From Pycnococcus provasolii (Eukaryota; Chlorophyta; Pseudoscourfieldiophyceae; Pseudoscourfieldiales; Pycnococcaceae), in the NCBI GenBank assembly GCA_938743325.2, contig OW568887.1, positions 496,001-560,000 of the forward strand: a DNA stretch of 64,000 nt. Direction: 5' to 3'. The notes below the pieces were generated by a model. That model was not told the origin of the DNA, did no database searches, and saw only the letters and a program-made list of their open reading frames with translations. Both the position numbers and the translations under genes were made by a program. Each line of letters begins with the position of its first letter. Position 1 is the stretch's first letter. Of this stretch, positions 1 through 9,529 are shown piece by piece.

Positions 1-141
1 TGACTCAACGATGAATTCGGGGATTGTAAATTGTTTTCGGGGACGGGCTCTATTCGGAATTTCCCCACGTCTCGTCGTGTCGGAAGAGGGAGGCGCCGCA
101 ACAAATCAGAGACGGCCATCTTGTTGTGGTGCATTATCATC

Positions 142-795
142 ATGGTGGTGAACGACAATGTCGTGATTAAAATGGTCGTATTGCTGCTCTCCATAATAGG
201 AGCAATCATGATGCAACACTCGGACAACAATGACGGCGGCGCAGTGGTGGTGGTGATGGCGCACCGGCACCACAAAATATTCTCATCATCAAAACAGCAG
301 AAGCAAGATGTCGGCATAGGTGCGCCGATAGATCTCGTGCCACCTCCCCCGTCGTTGAACTTATTAGAGATTTGCGAAGGAGGACTCGCATCGACGGGAA
401 AGTACCCTGGAGCTTACGTCGTTGGGTTTGTTCAGTGCGCCGGATGCCCGCCGCCATACAACTGGTTTCTACGATGCCCGAGAGGAATTGAAGGTGGGCA
501 ACAGTACGACATGGCAAGTGCGTCAAATGGTGGTGGAGGAGGGCCGTACGTGCCATGGCTAGAGGCGCTGAGCACGCCCGATACTCCTGGTTTCGTTTGG
601 ACCACTGATTCACGCCGCAATCAGATGAGGGGCACAGCAAGGAATGGCGGCGCGCAAGTAGCTGAGGAGACAGGCGAGTGGAATGCGAACGCTTTTGACT
701 ACCGCGCATATGCAAACACCTTGTGGCGGCTGTTTGGAATGGTGTGGACAGACGGTGGCGTTCCTGTGCAACTGCGTCGTCGTCGTTATTTGTAA
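142..795 (+). CDS. Hypothetical secreted or membrane-anchored protein
   Basis: I do not recognise this protein (217 residues from the chosen start). Near the N-terminus a hydrophobic stretch (KMVVLLLSIIGAIMM) reads as a signal peptide or membrane anchor. This is why I prefer the ATG at 142 over the in-frame ATG at 31. The middle has a compact Cys/Pro/Gly-rich patch (CAGCPPPYNW, then RCPRG) and a Gly run. The C-terminal third is rich in Trp and Arg and ends with RRRRYL. A longish antisense frame also exists, so the strand is an inference. It rests on the protein-like composition around the Cys patch. An upstream exon outside the window cannot be excluded. No homology is claimed. Confidence 0.45.
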   Translation: MVVNDNVVIKMVVLLLSIIGAIMMQHSDNNDGGAVVVVMAHRHHKIFSSSKQQKQDVGIGAPIDLVPPPPSLNLLEICEGGLASTGKYPGAYVVGFVQCAGCPPPYNWFLRCPRGIEGGQQYDMASASNGGGGGPYVPWLEALSTPDTPGFVWTTDSRRNQMRGTARNGGAQVAEETGEWNANAFDYRAYANTLWRLFGMVWTDGGVPVQLRRRRYL

Positions 796-1185
796 TCAAT
801 CGGCAAAACAATATATGAAGGCACACAAAGAACATGTTTGCTCGTAGACTGGATTAGATGGGCCTGGCGTCGGGAGAGCCAAAACCCCCAATCGCCGCCA
901 GGCGAGTTCGCCGTGACGCCGTCTATGCCCCGCGATCATTCTAAATCCTTCGTCGTGGCGGCACAGACACCACGAGCAGCAACACGCCCGCTTTGCTACA
1001 ACTGCTACATAATTTCTCCCAACATAGCTCGTTGACTACGCTCGCAATGTCGAAACGATACAGCAGAAGACGAGTCGAAACAACGTCGAAGGATAAAAGA
1101 TTAGCGCGGGCCTGCCCGCAGCCGATAATAGTAACGCACGCACTGAATACGCCATGCCACCTACCTGTCGTGTACCCGCCGTGCG

Positions 1186-1207
1186 TAACCCTAACCCTAA
1201 CCCTAAC
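1186..1207 (+). repeat. Interstitial telomere-like tract (CCCTAA)n
   Basis: About three and a half perfect CCCTAA units stand in unique sequence about 490 bp upstream of the LRR gene start. It is one of eight such tracts in the window. It is too short to be a chromosome end and is flanked by ordinary sequence. Confidence 0.9.
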
Positions 1208-1300
1208 GCAAACCCCAAAATTGGACATTGGACAATGGGGTTTTGAAAAAAACATTGTCTCCAATTGGGTATACAAACCCCCAATCAATAAATCCGTTTC

Positions 1301-1441
1301 TCTCTCTTTTTTTATGTAACCGAAAGGAAACGTTTGAGGCTCGGAAGCGGTATCCCGCGGTCGGGGATAAATATCCCCAAGCTTTTCCTAAGATTGAATC
1401 TCTCTTTTTTAACCGAAATTGTAATTTGAGGCTCGGAAGCG
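1301..1441 (+). repeat. Two-copy local duplication (about 95-bp period)
   Basis: The pyrimidine run followed by AACCGAAA and then TTTGAGGCTCGGAAGCG occurs at 1301-1350 and again at 1399-1441. The 17-base core is identical (1333-1349 and 1425-1441), and the intervening bases have diverged. Confidence 0.8.
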
Positions 1442-1698
1442 ATATATATCCCCCGCCCCGGGTCCGATCAAAGAAAGATCCTGGAAAGGTCCGAGGGGTC
1501 GCGGTGCTACTAGGAAAGGGAAGGAAAGGACGCGTTACCACGGAAAATAGCGGCGTGTAATTATTACAGTGGGTGTTCAGTGGGTGTTCAGTCCACCTCC
1601 TCTGTCTGTCATTGTTTTCAGTCGAGTGGCGGTGGCATTTCTTTCGCGTTCCACAACAGCCTGCCTGTTGTTGGCAGCGGACGCGTGTTTGATCAGCC

Positions 1699-2928
1699 AT
1701 GATCAGCAGCAAACGTCATATCGATGGTGAACAACAACACGAGCAGCAGCAGCAGCAGCAGCAGCATGATCAACAACAACAGCAGCAGCAGCCGCTCTTC
1801 GTGCTTGCCGCTGCCGCCACAACAGCTTCAGACGAACCTCCAACAACAACAACAAACAAAAGGTGGTGGAGGAATTCTCTCTTTTCCAACGCCGGTGTAG
1901 GCTTACTTCTCACTGCAACGTCAACGATCCTCGTCGTGCGAAGTTTACGCCGGAAAATCTTCCATCCTCCTCGTCGTGCTGGCGGCGGCAACTCGTCGTC
2001 GTCGTCGTCGTCGTCATTAACACGACCAGCAGGATGGCGCATCATCGACGGAGGTTGCACGCTTGACCTAAACAGCAGCGTGATGGACGACGCAAAGTGG
2101 CGTCAGCTCGTCCAAGAGGCGGAGCGCAGTGCGTCCGTGGATGCGATTCGAGCACTCCGTCATCTCGAGCCGGTGATCAACATCTTCTCAAACATCCGCA
2201 AGATTGACATGCACAACCACAATGCGGAGGTGACCGTATCGGGTGTGCGCGCTCTGGAGAGGCTTGCGCGCATCGGCGTCCTGGCAAATCTCAAGGAGCT
2301 ACACTTGCGCGAGAATACTCTCACCGAAGGCGCCGCACAAGAAATTGCAGAGACCGCGCAACGGGGAGGCTTCAGGGGAATTACAAAGCTGCTTCTCTAT
2401 AACAACAACTTCAGGGTACAAGGCGTCAAGAACATCGCGCATGCAATTCAGAATGGTGCGTTCGAGAATCTCGAAGAGTTGCACTTCTACGACAACAGTC
2501 TGGACGGCGACGGCCTGAAGGCACTCTACAAAGCAGTGTCATGCGTCGATGCATTTCAAAATCTCAAGCTCCTGCACTTACGTGGAGACGGAATGGCCAA
2601 CGACAGCTTGAAGCTGCTGGCGGATGCGATGGCAAATGGTGCACTCGCACAGCTTGAGAGGCTGCACCTGTGCCTTGTAGGTGTTGACGTCGACGGCGTG
2701 CAAGCGCTCATCAGTGCCGCCGAGAATCACGGAAGTCTCGACAATCTGGCGATTCTCGACATCGGAAACAACCGAAATGCCGAGGCTGCGACCGTGCTTG
2801 GTGAGGCGGTAGTACGCGGCGTGTTTCCTCGCCTGCACACGGTGTACCTGAAGACCACCGGCATCGAGCCGCGCACTTGGGTCGAACTCAAACAACAAGC
2901 TTTGCAGAACAACATCGACGTCATGTAG
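1699..2928 (+). CDS. Membrane-anchored leucine-rich-repeat protein (RNI-like LRR)
   Basis: A 409-residue protein. Residues 1-55 are low complexity (His/Gln-rich). A hydrophobic segment at about 62-82 (GVGLLLTATSTILVV), followed by Arg/Lys, looks like a single membrane span. From about residue 150 to the end there are roughly seven to eight repeats of 28-30 residues of ribonuclease-inhibitor type, for example LKELHLRENTLTEGAAQEIA and LEELHFYDNSLDGDGLKAL. These form a curved protein-binding solenoid. Partners are unknown, and animal NLR or plant RNI proteins share the fold only. The stop is followed by TGTAA near 3064. The gene converges on the RCC1 gene, with fewer than 200 bp between stops. 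I see no intron. Confidence 0.85.
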   Translation: MISSKRHIDGEQQHEQQQQQQQHDQQQQQQQPLFVLAAAATTASDEPPTTTTNKRWWRNSLFSNAGVGLLLTATSTILVVRSLRRKIFHPPRRAGGGNSSSSSSSSLTRPAGWRIIDGGCTLDLNSSVMDDAKWRQLVQEAERSASVDAIRALRHLEPVINIFSNIRKIDMHNHNAEVTVSGVRALERLARIGVLANLKELHLRENTLTEGAAQEIAETAQRGGFRGITKLLLYNNNFRVQGVKNIAHAIQNGAFENLEELHFYDNSLDGDGLKALYKAVSCVDAFQNLKLLHLRGDGMANDSLKLLADAMANGALAQLERLHLCLVGVDVDGVQALISAAENHGSLDNLAILDIGNNRNAEAATVLGEAVVRGVFPRLHTVYLKTTGIEPRTWVELKQQALQNNIDVM

Positions 2929-3123
2929 CAATCCATCGCGCGCGCCTGCGAAGGCCGCGATCGATCGATGAAGTGGATCATGGGTGGATGCCAGGGGCTT
3001 ACTAGTAGTTCTTTTGAAGATAGATACTGTGTTGCGTATTTGTCTTATTATTTTTGTGTTTTTGTAAGCCAAGCATTCGAAGGGAAAACTTCATTCAATT
3101 ATTTACAAAAAAGTCTCCAAAGG

Positions 3124-4482
3124 CTAAGAAGAAAAAAAAGGCCGCCATGCTTCAACGCCAGGAGGAAGGGCGAAAGGGCCAAACACGCCTTGAAGGGGCG
3201 CTTGTCCGTAGTCAGATCTGCCAAATGTTGCAATGTGCTCGTCCTGTCCCAAAGCAAGCGTGTGGGTAAGGTTGGTTGCGATGTTGACGAGAGGGATCGG
3301 GATGTCTGTGGGGCGGATGATGTTATCATTGTCGCGAGAAAGCACATAGTCTTCAGGTTGGAGTCCCAAGTACACGAGTGGACCTAGCGGGGATTGGTTG
3401 TACGCGTTGTCACCCCAGCTCGTCAGATGGCCCTCACGCGTAATCGCGATCGTATGAAAATCTCCTGCGGCGACGGCGACAAAGTCACCCACCGCATCTT
3501 CTTCGGGAGCCTGGCCGAATTCATTGCCACCCCAGAAGTGCAAGTTGCCATTTCGCCTGATTGCCACAGAGTGGAACGTTCCCGCGGATATTGCCTTGAA
3601 ATCGCCATCCACGCCGTCCGGAGGTGCCTGCCCGCAGTCGTTGCGACCCCAGCACGCGATGGTGCCATTTGACCGCAGAGCGAGCGAGTGGGCTTGGTAC
3701 GTGGAGACGGCGATGAAGGTTCCATCATGAAAGACGTCCGGCGACGCCTCACCGAAGGCATCGAGTCCCCAGAACCGCACATGTCCATCACGCGTTACGG
3801 CGACAGTGTGGAAATCGCCCGCACACACGTCGACAAATTCGCCAGTCATCACACCTTGCGGCGGTGCCTGTCCACGGAGGTTTGATCCCCAGAAGTGCAG
3901 GTTCCCATTTTTTGACAGCGCGACGGAGTAACCGCCTCCCGCAGACACCGCGGTGAATGGATCATCTGGATCATGCTCTATTCCTTCGGGTGGCGCCTCG
4001 CCCCTCATGTTGAGACCCCAGCAGTGCACGTCGCCGTTTGGTGTTAGCGCGACGCTGTGCATCACACCCGTGCTAAGCATGCGATTGTAGCGTGCAAATC
4101 TGACACGTTCGGCTTGCAAGCGCATGCGTTTCTCGTGTTGCCAGAGGGTGAAGATATTCAGAACAGCATGGCGCTGATGCATCGGGATGCTTTCGAGGTA
4201 ATGGTCACCAGTCGGAGGAGGAGAGAAGAACCAATTTGAGAACCAGTTGCTGCCACCGCCATTATTATCACTTCGTCCTCCTCCCTCCGATGATGCCACA
4301 AGTGCTACTACTCTTCTCGTTGCTACTCCTCTTGGCGCTGCCGTTGCTGCTTCTTCTTCTTCCATGGTGGTGGGTAGTTGATTAGGACCTTCTCGGTTCG
4401 CTGGTCCCAGAAGGATCCTCGGGAATTCTTGACGTAGATCCACGCCATCCACAATCCACTCTGGCGGATGATCATCCCCCAT
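3124..4482 (-). CDS. RCC1-repeat beta-propeller protein
   Basis: A 452-residue protein. After about 120 residues of low-complexity leader, about seven blades of some 45 residues follow. Each has a pattern such as HSVALTPNGDVHCWG...GEAPP, with the WG pair and a glycine-rich turn. This matches the RCC1/UVR8/HERC propeller family. The blades carry the GQAPP-type turn seen in many algal and bacterial RCC1-like proteins and no extra catalytic domain. It is therefore probably a binding scaffold rather than a proven Ran exchange factor. The leader contains WFSNWFF, a short aromatic patch. Initiation could instead be at an in-frame ATG about 39 codons in (TMEEEEA). TGTAA lies downstream of the stop on this strand (about 3105). 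Confidence 0.88.
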   Translation of the reverse strand: MGDDHPPEWIVDGVDLRQEFPRILLGPANREGPNQLPTTMEEEEAATAAPRGVATRRVVALVASSEGGGRSDNNGGGSNWFSNWFFSPPPTGDHYLESIPMHQRHAVLNIFTLWQHEKRMRLQAERVRFARYNRMLSTGVMHSVALTPNGDVHCWGLNMRGEAPPEGIEHDPDDPFTAVSAGGGYSVALSKNGNLHFWGSNLRGQAPPQGVMTGEFVDVCAGDFHTVAVTRDGHVRFWGLDAFGEASPDVFHDGTFIAVSTYQAHSLALRSNGTIACWGRNDCGQAPPDGVDGDFKAISAGTFHSVAIRRNGNLHFWGGNEFGQAPEEDAVGDFVAVAAGDFHTIAITREGHLTSWGDNAYNQSPLGPLVYLGLQPEDYVLSRDNDNIIRPTDIPIPLVNIATNLTHTLALGQDEHIATFGRSDYGQAPLQGVFGPFALPPGVEAWRPFFSS

Positions 4483-5089
4483 CGATCGAAGCGCTGCCCT
4501 GCCTCGCCACGCACGAGGAGGACGATGGCAGCAATTAGTTACGCACGAGTCCTAAGTCCTGACAACGAACGCGCGTCTACAAAGGCTCGATTTGTTGGGC
4601 TGCGAACAAATGCCGCCGCCACCGAGCCCGGGGTGGTTGGACAAAAAAATTGAAGCGAAAAAATGCGCTTTTCTATGTACGAGTTGTTCGTTCTGTGGTG
4701 TACTTCTTACATTAAGTTCAGTATTACGACACCTCACAGGATCGCCCACTCTGATTGATTGTGTCCCCCCTCCCCCCCCCCCCCCCCCCCCCCCCCCCGC
4801 CCCCTCAACCCTCAAATCCAAAACAACTTTATACCTCCTTCGAGCTTGCTTCGCCCTTCCCCCTCGTACACCAAAATACGAGAAAACATGTGTCCACAAA
4901 AATCGGGCGTTCTCTCTCCTTCGTCCTCAACATGTTTGCTCGTTACAAGTCACAACAACAGCAAAAGAAAGAAAGAAAAGCAAAGAAAAGCATGTTGCTT
5001 GAAAGAAGCAACGAAACCAAATTCCGGACAACTCATGATTTAACTAGTGATAGTGCTATATATCACTACTTATCCACATAGCCAGCTAG
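4483..5089. other. Intergenic region with a long poly-C tract
   Basis: No gene is seen. It holds the presumed promoter of the RCC1 gene (near 4500) and the 3' flank of the BAR-like gene. A C-homopolymer of about 35 bases lies at 4764-4800, interrupted by a few other bases. Confidence 0.6.
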
Positions 5090-6610
5090 CTAGAGGAATG
5101 TCTGAACGCGACTCGATAGCGGAAGCTCGTTGTCCGAATCGTCGTCGTCGGCAACGTTGCCGTGCGACAGCAGAGAAGGTGGCTGCACATCACCTGGAGC
5201 CGCCAAAGTAGACGCGGGAGATGTCGGCACATTCTTCGCTTCCACATGCACGAAGTCCTCATCTCCTTCTGTCTCTGCTAACAAATGCTTGCTACTCACA
5301 TTGGCAATAGCAGCGCTGACAAGTTTGGACACCGCGGGATGAATAGAATTATCAGCGCCATCGTTGCCACTTTGGGGACGTTCCTCCTCCTCCAGTGCCA
5401 GTGTTACGGTATTCTTGCGACTGGCTGGTACAACTTCTTCTTCGTAGTCGTCTTCCATCTCTGACTTGTCCATCACATCCACGAATTCGGCTGGATAAAC
5501 TTGCCTCCAGCTTGCGCCGATGTCGATGCAAAGCCTGCACTGCATCTTGGAAACCTCGACGAGCGCGTGCTCAACCTGTGGCGTGAATTCTGCTAGCATG
5601 CGATCGTATTCGGAGCGAAGGCGGCGCGACGCAGCTTCCGCCTCCACCTGGTACTGTTCGAGAGAGCGCACAAGCTCACCACGCTGAATCGCGACGGATG
5701 CATCAGCATCCTCCTCTCCGAGAGTCTCGAGCTTCTCTCCCACCTTGATCCACTCGTACTTGAGATTCGCGTAGTCCTTGTACAACGTGCGGCGCACGCG
5801 TCCATATTCCGCCTCGAGGTTCGCGTACAGGTTGTGAACTTCTTTTGTCAACGCGCGGCATTCCGTCTGCGCATCGGTGTAGTGCATGGCGAGCGCATTC
5901 TGGTGCTGACTGAGTCGGAACATCACGACATCCACGCGATCCATCTGAGCAGACAGATGCGAGCACGGCTCAGGCTCCGTCATTGCGGGCAATTGAGGAT
6001 GATTCGGCGTTGGCTTCGCAGCCTCCTGCTTACTGACGCGACGAGGAACTGCACCCTTCGTCGTCGTGTCTGCGGTGGCTGCGACGATGTCGCTTCCATT
6101 GACGTTAGCACCAACGACGGGAGCAGTTCCCGTTGACACACTTGACCTACGACGCACGCCCCCAGCCGCCGTACGATGCGTAAGACTCTTCAGCCAGTCG
6201 CGCGGCGGCGCGGCTTGGTGGTTTTGTGGCGGCGCGGCGGCGGAAGGCGACGCGGTGGGTGTTGCGTGCGGCGAGGTTGCCGCTGAGCTCGGCACAGACC
6301 CTCCGAGCACGAGAGGATCCGCCGTGGAGCTGGCGGGAGCCTCGAGTGTGACTGTGGTCGTTGTCGTGTTCATCGCCTCGTGGAGAATTTTATCGAAGCG
6401 CTTTTCTGCCTTTGCCATATCACGAAGTGCTCGCTGGAACATCATCGGCGCAGCGTTGAGTTTCTTCACCTTCGTGCGCAGTTCCTCGAGCAGCGGCGCG
6501 GCGTCGGACAGGTGCGGATCGAAGAACGTCTCCGGGTCGAATCCTGCGCGTCCGATGGACTCTGCGATGGAGTGCACCGTCTTGGACGTGAACGACAGAC
6601 ACCCGCCCAT
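5090..6610 (-). CDS. BAR-like coiled-coil protein with an N-terminal acylation signal
   Basis: A 506-residue protein. It opens MGGCLS: Gly2 with Ser6 fits the N-myristoylation consensus, and Cys4 is a plausible palmitoylation site, so membrane attachment is likely. Residues of about 35-90 (LLEELRTKVKKLN... ...MAKAEKRFDKIL) and about 215-375 form long charged amphipathic helices. Their heptad-like spacing and a run such as LYANLEAEYGRVRRTLYKDY resemble BAR-domain helices that sense or bend membranes. Between them is a Ser/Thr/Pro/Ala-rich linker of about 125 residues. The C-terminal 130 residues are acidic and disordered. The BAR assignment rests on helix pattern only. A generic coiled-coil membrane-associated protein is the alternative. 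Confidence 0.72.
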   Translation of the reverse strand: MGGCLSFTSKTVHSIAESIGRAGFDPETFFDPHLSDAAPLLEELRTKVKKLNAAPMMFQRALRDMAKAEKRFDKILHEAMNTTTTTVTLEAPASSTADPLVLGGSVPSSAATSPHATPTASPSAAAPPQNHQAAPPRDWLKSLTHRTAAGGVRRRSSVSTGTAPVVGANVNGSDIVAATADTTTKGAVPRRVSKQEAAKPTPNHPQLPAMTEPEPCSHLSAQMDRVDVVMFRLSQHQNALAMHYTDAQTECRALTKEVHNLYANLEAEYGRVRRTLYKDYANLKYEWIKVGEKLETLGEEDADASVAIQRGELVRSLEQYQVEAEAASRRLRSEYDRMLAEFTPQVEHALVEVSKMQCRLCIDIGASWRQVYPAEFVDVMDKSEMEDDYEEEVVPASRKNTVTLALEEEERPQSGNDGADNSIHPAVSKLVSAAIANVSSKHLLAETEGDEDFVHVEAKNVPTSPASTLAAPGDVQPPSLLSHGNVADDDDSDNELPLSSRVQTFL

Positions 6611-7943
6611 CGCTACCGCTCTTGTTGATCAGGACTTCAATCACCACCGGCTTGTTGACACTTACTTGTTTGTTGTTGTTGATGATGACGACGAGCGCGA
6701 AGATGAGGTTATAACGACGGGGAAATCTCACTCTAAATCGATGCATTTTGTTTTTTCACTCGGGGCGGGGGGGGGGGGGGGGCATTGGGGTATTCCGTCT
6801 CGGGAAATTCCAACCATTTCTCCCACGGCACTTATAAGATATCGGTCGCATTACCGGCGATAACTGGTTCTGGTCTTATTAGCCATGCTCTCCTCTCCCG
6901 AGGTAGACCACAGGGGATGTCATAAGTGAAACGAAACGATCCGTCGTTACACTTCATGGCGTCCCCTCGTGGGAGACGCTCTGTTTTACCGCGTTCCATG
7001 GGCGTTGTCCCTCATTATCGTGACGATAATGGCATGTATGTAATGTCTGTTATGTAATGTCGTGTAATGGGCAGGCTCCACCTTGCACTCCTCGATGCGC
7101 TCCTCAATCACCTTGATGTTGTTGTTGTGAGGTTGTGGTGAGTAAGGGAAGGTAGGGTGGTGGTAGGGTACGTGCAGGTAGGGTGAGGTTGTGGTGAGTT
7201 GACAGGTAGGGTGGGGTTAGGGTGCGGGTGAGGCAGGCATGTGTAATGACCATTGTGTGTTGTGTGCATGTGTCTACACACACAAACACACAACATAGAA
7301 AAAAAAAGGCACAGACACAAACACAGACACAAAGGCAGGACGTACCTTAAGGCTCACACTTGACAAGCGTGCGTCAGTGATGAGATGGAAGATGTCGTGG
7401 ACGAGGGAAGGGGGGAAAGGGGGGGGGGGGGGGGGGGGGGGGTTTCGGAACGAGGCGGGGCGTACTTTCGAAACGAGTCAAATATCGTATGCACGACAAC
7501 TAGAGGACCAATTTTAGAGTTGCCAGGTGCCAGGCAGGCGCTGAGGGGCGGCGATGAGCGGAAAATTTCCAGTCTCATGAGTCCTCAGACTTCCGGTTAA
7601 GATATGGACGTCGTGGATGGTTGCCTTGGGCTGCCTTTTTGATTTGATCGTGCTCTCTAAGCTAAAAAGTCCACAGCATGTGCCCCTTGGTACCTGTACA
7701 TTCGACTAACGTTAGAACAAGGTGTTGAGGGTTGAGGAGTCATACCAAACAAGGCTATCCATAGGTGTGCGATCAGGTGATGTGAAGGCGAACCACCAGG
7801 CTCAACGTGTAGTTGCAAGTTGCAGGTTGTGGAAAGCGATGAATGGGTGTGGCGCGCGTGTACCGACCTTCCAAAACGGCTTCAGAGGGGAACCCACGGC
7901 CACGGGTAGGGTAGGAAAGATCGCTCATTTCCTATTTCAGTAA
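6611..7943. other. Intergenic region with poly-G runs and GT-rich satellite-like sequence
   Basis: No gene is seen. It contains a G run of about 14 bases at 6769-6782. A GT-rich stretch at 7125-7235 has GGTAGGGT motifs and a repeated GAGGTTGTGGTGAGT (about 57 bp apart), probably degenerate TTAGGG-like satellite. An A/C-rich patch of CACAAACACA type runs from 7270 to 7330. A G run of about 22 bases lies near 7420-7442. Confidence 0.55.
7919..7943 (-). repeat. End fragment of the dispersed repeat family
   Basis: GATCGCTCATTT and TTTCAGTAA match the end of the 18331-18557 / 62369-62599 repeat family. Five extra bases lie between the two halves. The fragment stops exactly where the candidate Helitron terminus begins. 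Confidence 0.6.
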
Positions 7944-7973
7944 CAAGATAGCCCGTTGCAGGCTACGCCCTGC
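7944..7973 (-). mobile_element. Candidate Helitron 3' terminus (hairpin plus CTTG end)
   Basis: Read on the minus strand, a hairpin with a 5-bp stem (GCAGG, loop GCGTAG, CCTGC) is followed by AACGGGCTATCTTG and then host TTACTG. Helitrons end in a short hairpin about 10-12 bases before CTRR and insert between A and T. Here the last four bases are CTTG, one off the consensus. The flank is a recognisable host repeat with the expected A/T junction. It lies about 290 bp downstream of the helicase remnant on the same strand. The 5' end was not found. Confidence 0.5.
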
Positions 7974-8191
7974 GAATTCTCTCAACGGTTGGCATGGGAG
8001 GGAGGGATGGTGCAAGGTTATTTCTTTTTGTTTTTAATTTCCACTATGGCTTCCCTCATGGTCGAAAATGTCAGGTCCATCCAGGAAGAGATCCGCCACT
8101 TCCCCTGTGGTACGAATCCCCTACCTACAGTACCTACTGGAGTCCTGGGAGGTACAGTACTCGACTACGGATGGGAGGGAGTGCGGGGATC

Positions 8192-8220
8192 ATTAGGGTC
8201 AGGGTTAGGGTTAGGGTTAG
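8192..8220 (+). repeat. Interstitial telomere-like tract (TTAGGG)n
   Basis: About four TTAGGG units, one carrying a C for T change. The tract lies between the helicase stop codon and the candidate Helitron 3' end, so it may have travelled with the element. Confidence 0.9.
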
Positions 8221-8234
8221 AAGGGAAAAAAAAA

Positions 8235-8790
8235 CTATTCCAAGCCACCCACCCCCGTCCCAAGAACCTCACTATAAACGACATTGCGTGTGCGACCTTT
8301 GTTGGTCCCGAAAACGCGGATGTGGCGCGGCGACCCAACACGGCTGAGACCAACGTAGAGCTGGCCATGGGTGAAAACAGCTGTAGAAAGCAAGAGCGCG
8401 ACTCGGGTGAGAGTCTGCGCTTGCGACTTGTTGATCGTCATGGCGAAAGCGAGCTTCACTGGAAATTGGCGACGGCGCCAATCGAACGGAAACACGCCAA
8501 CATTAGGAGTGAGCAAGATGCGCGGAATCACAGCCTCCTCGCCGACTCGCGGACCATTCATGATACGAACGCGCAGCACACGCGGCGTGCCGTTAGCGGG
8601 CATGACGTCAAGCAGTTTGAGCTTGGTGCCATTCATCAATCCTTGCTCAGCGCTTAAGTTACGCAGCAAGATGAGGGGCACACCGAGCTTGACCTGCAAG
8701 TCGTGAGGTGGCATGCTCGACGTGGTGAGCATGTTCAAGTGCTCAATAGGCTGGGTTTTACTTCGTCTTGCAATCATGTACTTTACACAA
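8235..8790 (-). pseudogene. Helitron/PIF1-like helicase, C-terminal remnant
   Basis: About 185 residues match the last part of Helitron-type PIF1 helicases. Visible are a MPPHDLQVKLGVPLILLRNL block, a NGTKLKLLDV block, RRRQFPVKLAFAMTINKSQA (motif V region) and HGQLYVGLSRV (motif VI region). The Walker A/B part, the Rep nuclease and everything N-terminal are absent. Immediately upstream lies the AnmK stop codon (8801), so this is a 5'-truncated copy. In an intact element the protein would be 1,300 residues or more and unwind DNA for rolling-circle transposition. This copy cannot be autonomous. The reading frame is open across the remnant, suggesting fairly recent decay. Confidence 0.88.
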
Positions 8791-8800
8791 TGAAAATCAT

Positions 8801-9529
8801 CTACACACCCCACAGCGCTCCGCCGATGGATGCACGACTTGCGCCTGTGGCTTTGATGTCAGCATTCGGCTCGCCTCTCATGCGCAGCACACCCAGGTAG
8901 GCGAAACAAACAGCTTCCTTCCCTTCCACGACAGCGTTATCCTCCGGCACGACAAATTCAACGGACCTTGCTCTTCCGTGCTCACTCATTCTCGACAGCA
9001 GAAAGTCGTTGTACGCACCGCCTCCCGTGACAAGCACGGTGGTGTTTGGCGGGCAATCGCGCGAGACGACGTCGGAAATGTACGCGACGGACGTTGCAAG
9101 GAGATCGCGCGTTGTGGAAGAAGCGGCAGCGTTGTCAAAGAGTTGCCAGACGTGCTGTTCCGCCCACTCACGGCTTAGGCTAGACTTTCGACTCGGTGGT
9201 GCTTTGTGGTGCGGGATTGCTTGAAGCGCGTCGAGAAGGCTTTGATTGATGACACCCTGTTTCGCCAGTGCGCCACGGTCGTCGTAGTCGAGACCTTCGC
9301 GCTGCGCGAGTCGATTCAACAGTGTATTGCACGGTGCTATGTCCCAGCTAGCACCCGTGGCAGCGTCTCTCACGTTTGCGAATCCGCCGAGGTTGAGCGT
9401 CGCACCGTATTGTGCAAAGAGGTGAGCGTCAGCGACTGGAACAAGTGGTGCACCTTGTCCTCCCAACGCGACGTCAAGTGATCGGAAGTCGCACACGACT
9501 GGCCTCTCGAGTCGCGCGTGAAGCAGTAA
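8801..9529 (-). pseudogene. Anhydro-N-acetylmuramic acid kinase, 5'-truncated (AnmK-like)
   Basis: About 240 residues match the C-terminal two thirds of AnmK, which phosphorylates 1,6-anhydro-MurNAc in cell-wall recycling. Clear blocks are PVVCDFRSLDVALGGQGAPL, the LNLGGFANV strand, DIAPCNTLLN, VTGGGAYNDFLLSRM, a KEAVCFAYLGVLRMRG helix and a TGASRASIGGALWG end. The last block matches the normal family C-terminus. The usual first 120-130 residues, with the GTSxDGxD nucleotide-binding loop, are missing. A stop lies at 9530-9532, and only about 165 bp remain before the neighbouring gene's 3' end. I therefore read it as a gene fragment, not a complete enzyme. A splice acceptor just before the homology starts cannot be excluded, but there is no room for the missing half nearby. 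The NLGG/CNxxLN style is bacterial, suggesting transfer. Confidence 0.85.

Larger units (their letters stand above)
796..1698. other. Intergenic region with a CCCTAA tract and a short duplication
   Basis: No convincing gene is seen. The stretch holds a CCCTAA tract (1186-1207) and a two-copy duplication (1301-1350 and 1399-1441). It also has a 7-bp stem palindrome at 1363-1378 (GGGGATA, two-base loop, TATCCCC). The 500 bp before 1699 should include the promoter and 5' UTR of the LRR gene. Confidence 0.6.

Noticed and set aside
206-835. Antisense 209-codon frame over the first gene
   Set aside because: Arg/His/Ser-rich shadow composition. The plus frame has a membrane segment and a Cys patch.
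1186-1207. True chromosome end
   Set aside because: The tract is short, flanked on both sides by unique sequence and genes, and seven similar tracts lie in other intergenic gaps.
7956-8657. 233-codon plus-strand frame
   Set aside because: It is antisense to the Helitron helicase remnant and reads a telomere tract as GLGLGLEG.
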